26,635 nucleotides of DNA, taken from NCBI GenBank assembly GCA_014885115.2, contig WKLE02003194.1, positions 21,375-48,009 on the forward strand. Reading direction: 5' to 3'. This document shows, one piece after another, positions 1 through 9,258 of the stretch. The translations under genes were made by a program, and so were the position numbers. The notes under the pieces were generated by a model that did not search any database, was not told the origin of the DNA, and saw only the letters and a program-made list of their open reading frames with translations. The DNA comes from Asterionellopsis glacialis (Eukaryota > Bacillariophyta > Plagiogrammaphyceae > Rhaphoneidales > Asterionellopsidaceae). The first letter of the stretch is position 1; every line of letters starts with the position of its first letter.

Positions 1-1425
1 TTTTCATTTGTTTTCATGACATCAAGCAGCTGATCCATGGTATAAATGTTAGATATATGGTAAGGCTTTTCCAGCACATTAAACCATCTATCACAAGCAT
101 TCTTTGTGTGCCCAACAATGTAAAAAATGAAGTTTACCTTCAAAAAATACTTCCTTTCAACTAAGTACGCTGCCCGACATAATACCATGTTATTCTTTTT
201 CTGTCCACCACAGTTGTCCATGATGATGTTGAGTTCTTTTATTAGGTTTGATGGTGGATTGCCAATTTTGATGATACCTTGGATAACAGATAATTCCATG
301 AGGAGAAGAGAAGCAACATTGTTACCCCATTTTTTGCCTTGGCCTTCAGTAAAGACATGAGCACCCAATGCCCCCCCTTCAATAGAACAGTCAACAATAC
401 CAAAAACATTGACCTTTAGAGGAGTGAAATAATATGTGTCTCCTGGTTGGCTGTCACCAAAGAAAGGAAGCTCCATATTCTGACTGTAGTCAGTAGTAAA
501 GGTTAGTGACCTGTCTTTGGTGTGTTTTTTGGAATCCAAAATTGCTTCCTTGATTTTTGTTGTTAGCAAGTTTCCTTTGGACTGCAGCTTGGTGGATGTG
601 GAGTGTGACAGCCTCTATGGTGTCACTCCTTTCTTTGATCAGTGGCTCTTCTTCCAGGATCAGTGATTGTAGGGCCTGAGTGATGGAGTCAATGTCTGCA
701 TTTTTTGGTACTGTAGGAGAAGCAAGAGCACCAGCACCAGCAGCAGTAGTAATAGTAGAATAGTTACTAGAACCTTCTTCTGCTACATTATTCTTTAAAC
801 TGCTATTTATATTTTTTATTGTGTGCTTAAATCTATGGTGGAATGTGTGACACTCTGTGCAGATGTCTTCTGACAGCATCTGCAACCTTAGATTTGGATA
901 TTCCCTTTTCCAAAATCTTTGGAAAGTTCTCTAGCACCAAGCACCAAATTGGTTTGTAAATTTTGTTTCCTTCAATCTTCTTGGTTGTCTTTATAGCCCC
1001 TCTGCTGGTAGTCTGAACTATCCAACTGCATTCATCACAGCAATGATTGGAAAGTCCTCTTTTGGACCAAGCGGATGGTAGTTCCAAGAGGTCCACTTCA
1101 TCATCCCTCAACCCAGTACCAACAAATTCCCTGACAAATCTTGTTGAAATTGGCTGAGCCAATTCTTTCAACCCTTCAAAAAATACAAAGAGATCACCCT
1201 TAACATCTTCATTAAAACATTTAGAACAACCTCCTTATTTCTTTTTGTTGCTATGTCTTGGTAGAGTATTGTTCATAGCTGCATCTGTGCATGTCTTCCA
1301 CTGCCTAATTCTGAAATCTAAAATTGCAGCTATTGCAGACTTGCAAACTCTATAATTAGTAAACTCCTCCAAAGTATATATATTATTATGATGACAAAGC
1401 CTGACAAGACTCTCTAGGTCCTACT
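1..1425 (-). pseudogene. Broken copy of a DUF7869-like, probably transposon-associated protein
   Basis: Reading the minus strand and allowing frame changes gives one long homologous protein. It runs from EEFTNYRVC near 1360, through CSKCFNEDVKGDLFVFFEGL (about 1170-1230), ELAQPISTRFVREF, SEDICTECHTFHHRFKH (near 860) and YSQNMELPFFG (near 480), to MDNCGGQKKNNMVLC (near 200) and VGHTKNACDRWFN (near 100). The DNC-GGQ-K-NN signature and the C-x2-C segment before it match my memory of DUF7869, a multicopy family in diatoms and other eukaryotes with an RNase H-like look. The copy is dead or damaged. In-frame stops lie at 1421-1423 (TAG) and 1235-1237 (TAA), one frame change is needed near 870-885, and another near the T5 run at 553-557. 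It continues past the left window edge. The family name is from memory; the breaks are read directly. Mobile-element origin is inferred, since no terminal repeats are visible. Confidence 0.72.
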
Positions 1426-1795
1426 TATAATTACTTCGAACCGTGTGCATGCAGATTCTATTGTTAAAAATTAACAACAGATGGTCATAAATGTGGAATT
1501 TCATAGCAAAAATAGTGTCCGATGGATACTCTGCAAATCTGTTGCAAGCAAGGCACTTTGTTTAACAGAAGTTGTTAATAAAAAAGGATAATACATCTTA
1601 TGCCACAAAGCCCGTAGGTCTATAATGTGGATAAGTCAAGATGACGAACGAGGGTCAAGATCCTTCTTAACACAATTTTGGATGTTGTGCAGATTCATCT
1701 ACAGAAGATCTAAGATCCAAAATCATGTTTTTTTGTTTCTCAAAACAACCTCATTATTTTTTTGGGACCACACTGTAGTTACCACTTCCGCTGCA
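1426..1795. other. Non-coding stretch between two pseudogenes
   Basis: The interval is AT-rich with no recognisable gene, RNA or repeat boundary. An open frame begins at 1625 and runs into the potD-like fragment, but its first 57 residues resemble neither a bacterial leader peptide nor any family I know. I treat it as chance open sequence upstream of the homologous part. Confidence 0.4.
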
Positions 1796-2260
1796 ATGTC
1801 CGAACTCCACTTCTACAACTGGTCTGAATACATTCCCAATGAAGTTCTTGAAGACTTAACAAAAGAAACCGGAATCAGAGTTGTCTATTCAACTTACGAG
1901 TCTAATGAAAGCATATATGCAACCTTGAGGACCCAAGGTTCTGGTTTTGATTTAATAGGGCCATCTACTTATTTCCTATCTAAGTTGTGCAAGGAAGGCA
2001 TACTTCAGAAAATCGATAAAACGAAGTTGTCTCACTTTGCAGATTTAGATAGTGCAATCCGCAACAAACCATTTGACCCAAATAACAGTCACTCTGTTCC
2101 TTACATCTGAGGAGCAATTGACATTGACATCGACTCTGACATGCTAGACAAAGCATCAATCCGAAACTGGGATGAATTGTGGTCTAGTAGGTATGAAGGT
2201 CAACTCATGCTCAAGGACGACTCACGTGAAGTTCTTGCCATGGCTTTGACTAAACTAAGT
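1796..2260 (+). pseudogene. potD: Truncated potD-like spermidine/putrescine-binding protein fragment with an in-frame TGA
   Basis: The translation closely follows bacterial PotD, the periplasmic substrate-binding subunit of the spermidine/putrescine ABC importer. Segments recognised are LHFYNWSEYIP, TKETGIRVVYSTYESNES, GFDLIGPSTYF, KEGILQKIDKTKL, NKPFDPNNSHSVPYI, NWDELWSSRYEGQLML and DDSREVLAMALTKL. TGA at 2108-2110 replaces the Trp of the family's PYIWG motif, and the frame continues beyond it. The nearby Trp codons are TGG, so reassigned code is unlikely. Homology starts near the mature N-terminus at ATG 1796 and stops abruptly after KLS at 2260. PotD is about 350 residues, so the C-terminal half is missing. 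No potA, potB or potC genes adjoin. The residues from 2261 to the stop at 2431 are open but unlike PotD. The inference is a bacterial gene fragment captured in the nucleus and decaying; an assembly chimera is the alternative. Confidence 0.8.
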
Positions 2261-2434
2261 AGAGCTACACACATGCGCTCGAACCTAAGAACTATGGCCT
2301 TGGAAGCACACAGAAATTCTTTAAATTTAAAAATGCTTCAAGGAGATATTGATAGAATCGTGTCTTCAGCCCGTAGAGGCAGTGACAACGAAATAATGAG
2401 TCGTTTAATATCCAGATCAAAACAAATGTAAGGC

Positions 2435-5400
2435 TTAATATTTTCGCAGTCGTTCCTGCCTTCGTCGAAGAGCCTCTTGTCGCTTTATTTCTATCATCGC
2501 CTTCTGTTCCTGGGTGAGCCTGTCTTGCACTTTTGATCGGCTTTCGTTTGTTACGATCGCTTCTGAATTATGGGTAGAATTCGAAAGAGATCCAAAAATC
2601 TGTACCGATTCCAAAATTTTGGGACTGTTTTCCTGTCCTTCACAGGATAAATGTGTTTTATTGTCGACAAAGCCTTCTTCAATTTGATGATACGTTTCCT
2701 CAATCGCATCAGCATCGCCTCCGTTGCGATGATGTTCAATAACACTTCGAATAAAATGCATGTTACCAAGACCTTTCTCAGATGAAGGGGCAGAAATGGG
2801 AGTTTCCTCTCCCCAGCCAGCGTCTTCGTTACTTCTATTCATTCTTCTATTCAGGATCGGCGTTGCAAACTCATTTTTGCGTGCTTTCTCAAAGTCAACA
2901 GATCGATGAACAGTGTTCAATTCATTGTTAGAAAAATCATGTTGTGTTTTATCTACACCAAGACGATCAAGATGATCTTGCGTGTACCCTAGCTGAGACG
3001 AATCATTGATAAAACTATCGTCTGATTGTTCTTCTTCCATTCGACGTATTTCAATTTCCTCATCATAGTCGCCTATTATGTCTTCTTGCGAATCTATCTC
3101 TGCTTCGTAAGCAATGAACTTGCAACGGGCACGTTCCTTCAATTTTTTTTCTATACGCTGGCGCTTTGTCTCCCTTTCATCTACTAGGTAACTAGTCACG
3201 TTGTTTTGGTATTCAAGACCATTTAGTTCCTTATCTTCGGCGGACTTGGCTTCTCTAATAACTGAAAAATGAGTTTTTTTCTTTAGCCTCTTTCTAGCAG
3301 GTTGTTCAGTGGGTTGCCCCATTGCTGGGGCTGCACTCGGAAAGAAAACTCGCTTGCTATTGCTTCTGATACGATGATGAGATATCACATCTGATTTCAA
3401 AAGCATCGAAGCGTGTGATCTGTGATTCGAGCAGTACTGAAGACTTCTATTAGATGTAGGATTCTTTTCAGAAATTTGTACCAGTATCCAGCTCTTTTCC
3501 ATCGATCTTGCACTGGCTGCACAATGCGGGTGTGCCACGGAGGTGCAACCTTGGACAGAGCAGTTAGAAGCTCCTGAAGCACCACAAAACTCACACAAAA
3601 AAAGCTTATTGGAAGATGATGTGGACCATTGCTTACAGGTTGGGTGAACCCATTCTGGATTATCCCCTGTGGCTTCTGCCAGCCACAACGGACCACCTGC
3701 CTTGGCGCAAATTTCGCATGTCAAGGATTCTCTGTCAACAAAGGCAGAAGTTTGCGCCTTGAATATGGCCTTACAAGGATCACAACGCCAGCTATCGTTA
3801 TTATCTATACAGCTTTTGATACCGTAACAACCTTGATGAACAACTAAATCGCAGGTGCAACTTTTGCCTGGCCCATCGCACAATAAAAGTGGGTCGTTGT
3901 CTGGACTCTCTGAAGAGAAGCAGATGGCACAAACAATGTCATCTTCTATACGTTGTGTGCCAAGATTGCTACTGTTTAATTGAGAACTTCTCTGACTCGC
4001 AGTAAGAGGCGTGTCGACCAAGACTTGAGTAGCACTTGGTTCGCTGGTCTGTTGTTCGTGTTTACGTTCTACGATGTTAGTCATTGGAGTGTCACTTAGA
4101 TCAACGCACGATTTCGAAACTCTAACTAAATCCGATATTTGCATCGTTTTACCAAACGCATTAGTCAGGGGTGTTGCAGAAGGCATACGGTCACTTTCTA
4201 TACATCTAGTCTTCCGGCAGGAATGAGTCTCAAAAGAACCATCTAAATATTTTTTTGCCGGTGTTCCTGTAAAAGTGCTTGATTTGACATTTGTACCATC
4301 TTGTGTTGGGGTGTCTGTCAAAAAGTCACAGGTATTCGAATGCGTTTCAGCAGCACAACTCATCGGTCCTTGAGACAATACTACTTTCATTTGGCGCTTC
4401 ATGTTCCTAGGCATGAAATCTTGAGGAGAATTTTCTTCTTTCCAAGTAGATTGACTACCCGAACTAGAAAGTTTTCTTGTTGACAAAGCATCTCTGTCTA
4501 CAGAGCGCGAACTTACAGTCGGAGGTGACCCCGTTTCTAAATGGAGAACATTGCAAGATGAAAGTAACTTTTCGGATTGACCCGGGTGTGCAATAAGGGT
4601 GTCCGTAGTTGGTTTAATTACAACTTTTTTCTCTTTTTCCATATCCAGAAGGGTTTTGTCAGCACAAGTTTCGTCTTGTAAAATTGTGGATTCTCTATAC
4701 GCAGCATCGGCGCTAACTGCAGGTGGACATTCATTTTCAGACTCGGTATCCTCGTCATCTACGCTGCTTTCATCTTCTGACGAAGATGATTCCTGTGTCG
4801 GCAGACAAAGGACCTGAGACTGATCTTTTACGGAAGTGTCCACCTCTGCTTCGACAAGGTGATTTCCCATCTTTGCTTCTCGTGCCCTGGCTTCTACATT
4901 CAAAACTTCTATTCCAATGTTTTCCCTGTTTTCCCCTACTTTAGGCGGCATTTCTACTTTGGTTGCGCTGCCAATACTCTGTGGGGAGGGTGCGGATGCG
5001 AGAATATGGTTTCCATCTTGTTTTGAATATACTTTAGTGTCTTCTTTTAAGTTCAATGCATCATTCTGTTCGTCATCACTACTTTCCTCGCTACTCGATG
5101 AAGCTGATGACTCTGGGGGGGTTGGTAAATGGAATTCACTAGTTGTAACCTCTTGCACAGTCTGATTTTCCATGGGGTGAGTGACAGTAATCTCAGTCGG
5201 GACAGAGGTATTGCCATTTTTAGAATCAAGCTTGTCATTTAAATTGGAGACAAATGCATCAAGTTCAATATTCTTCGTTAAAATCTCTACGCCATCTCCT
5301 GGCAAATTATTGCCATCGTGGTTGTCTTTTGTGAATCTGCCAGCGCAACTCTCATCACCTTTGCTCTCAGTGTCTGGCTCATATCCATCTTTGTTATTTA

Positions 5401-8400
5401 CTTGAGTCACACCGCGTTCTAAAATATCAACATCATCACAAAGATCTGGTACTCGCTCGATAGGAAACAAGGTTTCAAATACTTCTTTTCGACTAAGATG
5501 TCGAAATGTACGTCGGCACATTCGAGAATCTCTGGGTAGTATCGCTTTCGGTTTCCCATCAAAGTTATAGCTAGAGTATGCTTGTTCCATATGGAACAAG
5601 ATAGATCTAGAAATACCAGAATTTTCTGTATTCTGGTAACGTGCACCGACACTCCTTCGTGCCTGTGCACGAAGAAGAATTTTTCTAAGATCCTCGGGGA
5701 ACGGATTGCTGGATACTTCGCTTCCTTCTGGCCTAGGACAACAATTGATAGTACCGAATAAAGCTTCTCGATTTTTCTCTTGCTCTTCGGTAAGTTTCCA
5801 AGTACACGATTCTTCAGGGTTGACTTTTTTCTTGGGATTTTCACTTCTCCTCTCAGAACGCGCTATACCACCCACCTGCGACATCTGAAATGGTTTCTGA
5901 GAGGATATGTCCCTTTCAACGAGCGTTGGTTCTCCCGGAAACATGGGCTCTGACTTTTGTAGTTTGAAATTAGATGGTTTCTTAAGCGCACGTTGTAAGG
6001 TTCGTTCGGCATTCTTGGATTGTTTCATTGTTCGTTCTTCTGCGCCTTCTGATATTAGACATACGACACGGCCATCTCTCTTGCGTCCTGTTCGTCCGAC
6101 TCGTTGGATCATTCGAATAGGTGAACGCAATGAATCAAAATTTACAATCAGATCGACTTCACCAATATCCAATCCTTCTTCGCCAATGGAAGTGCACACA
6201 AGTACATTGTATGTTCCACTTTTAAATTCACGAATAACTTCCTGTTGTTCACTTTGTTTCATTCCCGCCTTCAGATTTTTCTTGGTCCCGTTATCTCCTT
6301 TAGTATTTTCACCACCAGTAGCCTTTCCTTGCCCAACGAAGTGACGAGGCCTAATCAAAGGCTGAGCTGGCATTAGTACAGAAACAATTTCATTCACAGA
6401 GTCACGCCATTGAGAAAAGACAATAGCACGTGATGATTCACCACATGCTTCTTTCCGCTTAAAGTGTTCCGTAAGGATCTCATCCAGTTTCATTAGCTTG
6501 GGATTGTTTAGCTTGGGATCGGTTGCAGAATCTTGACTATTGTCAGGATTCGATGTAGCATTCCTCACCAGTTGCCAGAGTTCTTGAAATTCTTTCCCTC
6601 TCACAATTTTGGCTGTATATCCTTTCGGATTGTTCACTAGACCCAATAGTTTTTGTTTGGCTACACCAATACCATGCTGTCGAATGTCACTACGAATCTG
6701 TGCAAAGCTTTGTGCTGCATAGAAGTATCCATCAAGATCTTTAATACCCGTTCTCTTGACAAATTCTTTATGCCCTATCATAACAGAATACCCAGTGACG
6801 GTAGCATTACCACGGATACGCCCTAATCCACCTCGATCTCGAATCTTATCCAGTAGAGGTCCAATGATATTGTTCAAATGACGCTCAATCGTATTGATGG
6901 CAGACACTTGTTTGACAAATATGTATTCTGTTTGTCGAGAATGGATGTACTGCTTGACGTTGGGGTCATCTTCGGACCGTGCTTCCACTCTACTGCATCG
7001 GAGTGATTGGACAACTTGATTGATCGCCTTAATGTTAGGACCAGGCGTTGCACTTAGACCCACAATTCTAAATTTTGCTCCAGCCTTTTCAGCTTGTTCA
7101 ACGACCATGGTATAGGCATAATCACCTGTTGCCTTGTGAGCTTCATCCAGAACAATACAAACAATTTGGGATGCATCACATCGACCGCAATCGATGTCTT
7201 TTTGGACTGTTTGAGGTGTACAAAAAAAGGCTCTACGTTCCTTCCACAAATGGACGCGATCACTGGCTTGTGCTTTGCTTGTCATGACAGCTGTATGTTC
7301 TTCAGGGATGCCCATAATTTTATAACAAGCTTCAACTTGTTGACTGACCAATGGCAATGTTGGCGCTAAAAAGACAACCTTTCCAGTGGGGAACCAATGG
7401 TAGTAATTGTACAGCACGACAGCTGCAATGAATGTCTTTCCCAATCCTGTGGGCAAGGAAACGAGAGTATTGTGAAATAAAGCGGTATTTGATATTTTCA
7501 ATTGATAATCTCGAGGAGGGAAATCTGGGTGAATTGGGTATACCCATTCAGAAGCAGTCTCAGATGCAAGAGGGACAGGTCCAGGTCTGTACGTAGCAGG
7601 AATCATTCTTTTTTTGTTCGTGGCTGCAATCGTAAATGGGTCCGTAGCATTATTCTTTTGTTTCTGCTGTACTGACTGGTTATTGTCATTGTTGCTACTA
7701 CCTCGAGCAGACTGTGCTGGATGATTGGATGACGACGACGATGTAGGACGACAATTGATAGCGGTGCTGGTTGTATTCTTTTGAGCTGCAGAAGAACCAG
7801 TAGCAGCTTGCATTGTCCACTTATCAATTGGTATATCTGAAGGAGGTTGCCATGCGTTTGTTTGATTTCTATTAGACTGTATTGTCGTAGTTTCAGCCAT
7901 GAAGGGTTGACTTATTGTTCCTGGTGTTGCACATGGCCACGCATCATCATTATTAGTGGTAGTATCAGTATGCGTCACACTATTGTTCTTCCTTGACGTG
8001 GCATTTTGATGTGATGATGTATTAGTATGGTTGTAATTTTTTTGTTTAGATGGATAGGGATTCTTTTGAAGTGAAGATTGTTGTTTAGATCGTATTGTGT
8101 TTTGAGTGCGTTGTCCCTGTGGGGGTGCAACTGCGGAAGATGGTGGTCTATGTGTCGTGTTGTTGATACCGTTAGTAGTGCCGTTTGGCTTTGCATACGG
8201 GTTTTGTCTAACATATGGATTTCGAAGTGAGGTATTATTATTACTATTATTTGATTTTGGTTTTAAAAATGAATTAGATGCTTGGCCTTTATGGGCGGTG
8301 CTCGTGTTATTTATGCTGTTGGTGGAAGTGGTAGCGGGAGGGTTCTCCTTTCCAGTTGAATTTTCATTTGTGGAATGGTGAGTATGTCGAGTTGTAGTAG

Positions 8401-8638
8401 TGTTGCTGCTGCTATGGAGTGGTGCTGTGTGGTCATTGTTCGAGTGATCGACAGTATTGGTCGTATTGGATGTGGTTGGTTGAGATTGTTGGTTATCTGA
8501 AGGTTTCACATATTTTCTAGTGGGAAAATCCCGCATTTGTTGACGAGTTACCCGCAAGCTATTACACATGGAACATCGAGTTGCTTGAAAATGATGATAA
8601 TACGAACATGCTCCGCAATTCCAACCACTAAGTCCCAT
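2435..8638 (-). CDS. FANCM/Mph1-type DNA helicase fused to RanBP2-type zinc finger and PHD-knuckle-ePHD (PZP) module
   Basis: A single 2067-residue open frame without introns. An N-terminal RanBP2-type finger (W-N-C-x2-C-x10-C-x2-C, residues 6-25) precedes about 330 Asn/Ser/Thr/Gln-rich residues. The SF2 motor follows: Walker A PTGLGKT (about 395), DEAH (about 497), SATPG (about 530), the helical insert typical of Hef/FANCM/Mph1, then IVFSQW (about 740), TSIGEEGLDIG and QRVGRTGR (about 847). This family remodels stalled forks and D-loops in the nucleus. I see no C-terminal ERCC4 nuclease. Instead, residues about 1565-1740 carry PHD (CAIC, LVVHQGCYGI, WRCDPC), zinc knuckle (CEIC, WVHPTC) and extended PHD (CEFC, C-x4-C, HPHCA, YCSNH), as in BRPF/JADE/AF10 histone readers. 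A basic RKRLKKK patch follows. The last 30 residues resemble RPA32-binding motifs. The acidic middle region (about 1000-1400) is low complexity. The start is supported by the zinc finger beginning six residues in. The stop lies four bases from the neighbouring plus-strand stop. Confidence 0.93.
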   Translation of the reverse strand: MGLSGWNCGACSYYHHFQATRCSMCNSLRVTRQQMRDFPTRKYVKPSDNQQSQPTTSNTTNTVDHSNNDHTAPLHSSSNTTTTRHTHHSTNENSTGKENPPATTSTNSINNTSTAHKGQASNSFLKPKSNNSNNNTSLRNPYVRQNPYAKPNGTTNGINNTTHRPPSSAVAPPQGQRTQNTIRSKQQSSLQKNPYPSKQKNYNHTNTSSHQNATSRKNNSVTHTDTTTNNDDAWPCATPGTISQPFMAETTTIQSNRNQTNAWQPPSDIPIDKWTMQAATGSSAAQKNTTSTAINCRPTSSSSSNHPAQSARGSSNNDNNQSVQQKQKNNATDPFTIAATNKKRMIPATYRPGPVPLASETASEWVYPIHPDFPPRDYQLKISNTALFHNTLVSLPTGLGKTFIAAVVLYNYYHWFPTGKVVFLAPTLPLVSQQVEACYKIMGIPEEHTAVMTSKAQASDRVHLWKERRAFFCTPQTVQKDIDCGRCDASQIVCIVLDEAHKATGDYAYTMVVEQAEKAGAKFRIVGLSATPGPNIKAINQVVQSLRCSRVEARSEDDPNVKQYIHSRQTEYIFVKQVSAINTIERHLNNIIGPLLDKIRDRGGLGRIRGNATVTGYSVMIGHKEFVKRTGIKDLDGYFYAAQSFAQIRSDIRQHGIGVAKQKLLGLVNNPKGYTAKIVRGKEFQELWQLVRNATSNPDNSQDSATDPKLNNPKLMKLDEILTEHFKRKEACGESSRAIVFSQWRDSVNEIVSVLMPAQPLIRPRHFVGQGKATGGENTKGDNGTKKNLKAGMKQSEQQEVIREFKSGTYNVLVCTSIGEEGLDIGEVDLIVNFDSLRSPIRMIQRVGRTGRKRDGRVVCLISEGAEERTMKQSKNAERTLQRALKKPSNFKLQKSEPMFPGEPTLVERDISSQKPFQMSQVGGIARSERRSENPKKKVNPEESCTWKLTEEQEKNREALFGTINCCPRPEGSEVSSNPFPEDLRKILLRAQARRSVGARYQNTENSGISRSILFHMEQAYSSYNFDGKPKAILPRDSRMCRRTFRHLSRKEVFETLFPIERVPDLCDDVDILERGVTQVNNKDGYEPDTESKGDESCAGRFTKDNHDGNNLPGDGVEILTKNIELDAFVSNLNDKLDSKNGNTSVPTEITVTHPMENQTVQEVTTSEFHLPTPPESSASSSSEESSDDEQNDALNLKEDTKVYSKQDGNHILASAPSPQSIGSATKVEMPPKVGENRENIGIEVLNVEARAREAKMGNHLVEAEVDTSVKDQSQVLCLPTQESSSSEDESSVDDEDTESENECPPAVSADAAYRESTILQDETCADKTLLDMEKEKKVVIKPTTDTLIAHPGQSEKLLSSCNVLHLETGSPPTVSSRSVDRDALSTRKLSSSGSQSTWKEENSPQDFMPRNMKRQMKVVLSQGPMSCAAETHSNTCDFLTDTPTQDGTNVKSSTFTGTPAKKYLDGSFETHSCRKTRCIESDRMPSATPLTNAFGKTMQISDLVRVSKSCVDLSDTPMTNIVERKHEQQTSEPSATQVLVDTPLTASQRSSQLNSSNLGTQRIEDDIVCAICFSSESPDNDPLLLCDGPGKSCTCDLVVHQGCYGIKSCIDNNDSWRCDPCKAIFKAQTSAFVDRESLTCEICAKAGGPLWLAEATGDNPEWVHPTCKQWSTSSSNKLFLCEFCGASGASNCSVQGCTSVAHPHCAASARSMEKSWILVQISEKNPTSNRSLQYCSNHRSHASMLLKSDVISHHRIRSNSKRVFFPSAAPAMGQPTEQPARKRLKKKTHFSVIREAKSAEDKELNGLEYQNNVTSYLVDERETKRQRIEKKLKERARCKFIAYEAEIDSQEDIIGDYDEEIEIRRMEEEQSDDSFINDSSQLGYTQDHLDRLGVDKTQHDFSNNELNTVHRSVDFEKARKNEFATPILNRRMNRSNEDAGWGEETPISAPSSEKGLGNMHFIRSVIEHHRNGGDADAIEETYHQIEEGFVDNKTHLSCEGQENSPKILESVQIFGSLSNSTHNSEAIVTNESRSKVQDRLTQEQKAMIEIKRQEALRRRQERLRKY

Positions 8639-9158
8639 TTTGTTTTGTATTAAGTTGATGAACGTCCCCTCCCCCCAATGACCATTCCGACACTACAGAT
8701 CAGATAGTAGGTAGCACTCGATTGATCCGATCTTCTCTTCTAAAACAACTGAAACATAAGCAACGGATTCGAACAACTTTCACTTGCAATAACGTGGAAC
8801 AATAGGTGCATTTAGAGTCTCTTGCTGTTCTCACTGTAGATACCAATGGAACTGCGATTCGTTGAGAGAACAAGACCTTTATGATCCGATGTCATCGAGG
8901 TCGACTGCCTCCCTGCGGTCTGTCGACTGAACAAAATCTGAAATATGCCGCCATCAGATTCTACCGTTTTTCTGATTGACTCCACGTCCCAGTTTGTTCA
9001 GTTTGTCTGTATCATACATGGCAATTTTCGGGGTGCGACTCTCGGTATTCCGTACATTCAACGTGCGTATCGGTACCACTTGCTATTATGGCATGACAAA
9101 CAGACGAAGCGAGCGCGAGCCAGTTTGCTCATCACTCACAAGAATCAAGAAAAATGGC

Positions 9159-9166
9159 GCGCGAAA
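9159..9166 (-). promoter_or_regulatory. E2F/DP-like site (TTTCGCGC on minus strand)
   Basis: The plus strand reads GCGCGAAA, the reverse complement of TTTCGCGC, an exact fit to the eukaryotic E2F consensus TTTSSCGC. It lies about 520 nt upstream of the helicase start codon. E2F control of replication and repair genes is well established in plants and animals and would suit this gene. An 8-mer can occur by chance, so the regulatory role is inferred. Confidence 0.35.
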
Positions 9167-9258
9167 AAGCTTTCCCCATCGTCTCTGTGTTTCAGTGTAT
9201 CGATGTTTCCAATTAGGAAGTGAGTATTAGGAAAAGACCGTTGCCTCGTACGATTCAT

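Noticed and set aside
2108..2110. TGA in the potD-like frame as selenocysteine or as Trp in an alternative code
   Set aside because: The site is Trp in the family, not Cys/Sec, and nearby Trp codons are TGG. Other genes in the window use the standard code. A decay mutation is simpler.
3340..3360. SKRVFF in the helicase as an MLH1-interacting (MIP-box) motif
   Set aside because: The R-S-K-Y/F-F consensus is only partly met, and short matches are expected by chance in a 2067-residue protein. The presence of a PMS2 gene nearby is not evidence of interaction.
8945..9230. Overlapping 84-92 codon open frames in the helicase/START intergenic region
   Set aside because: Two overlapping frames, no family resemblance, and they lie in sequence that must contain the divergent promoters.
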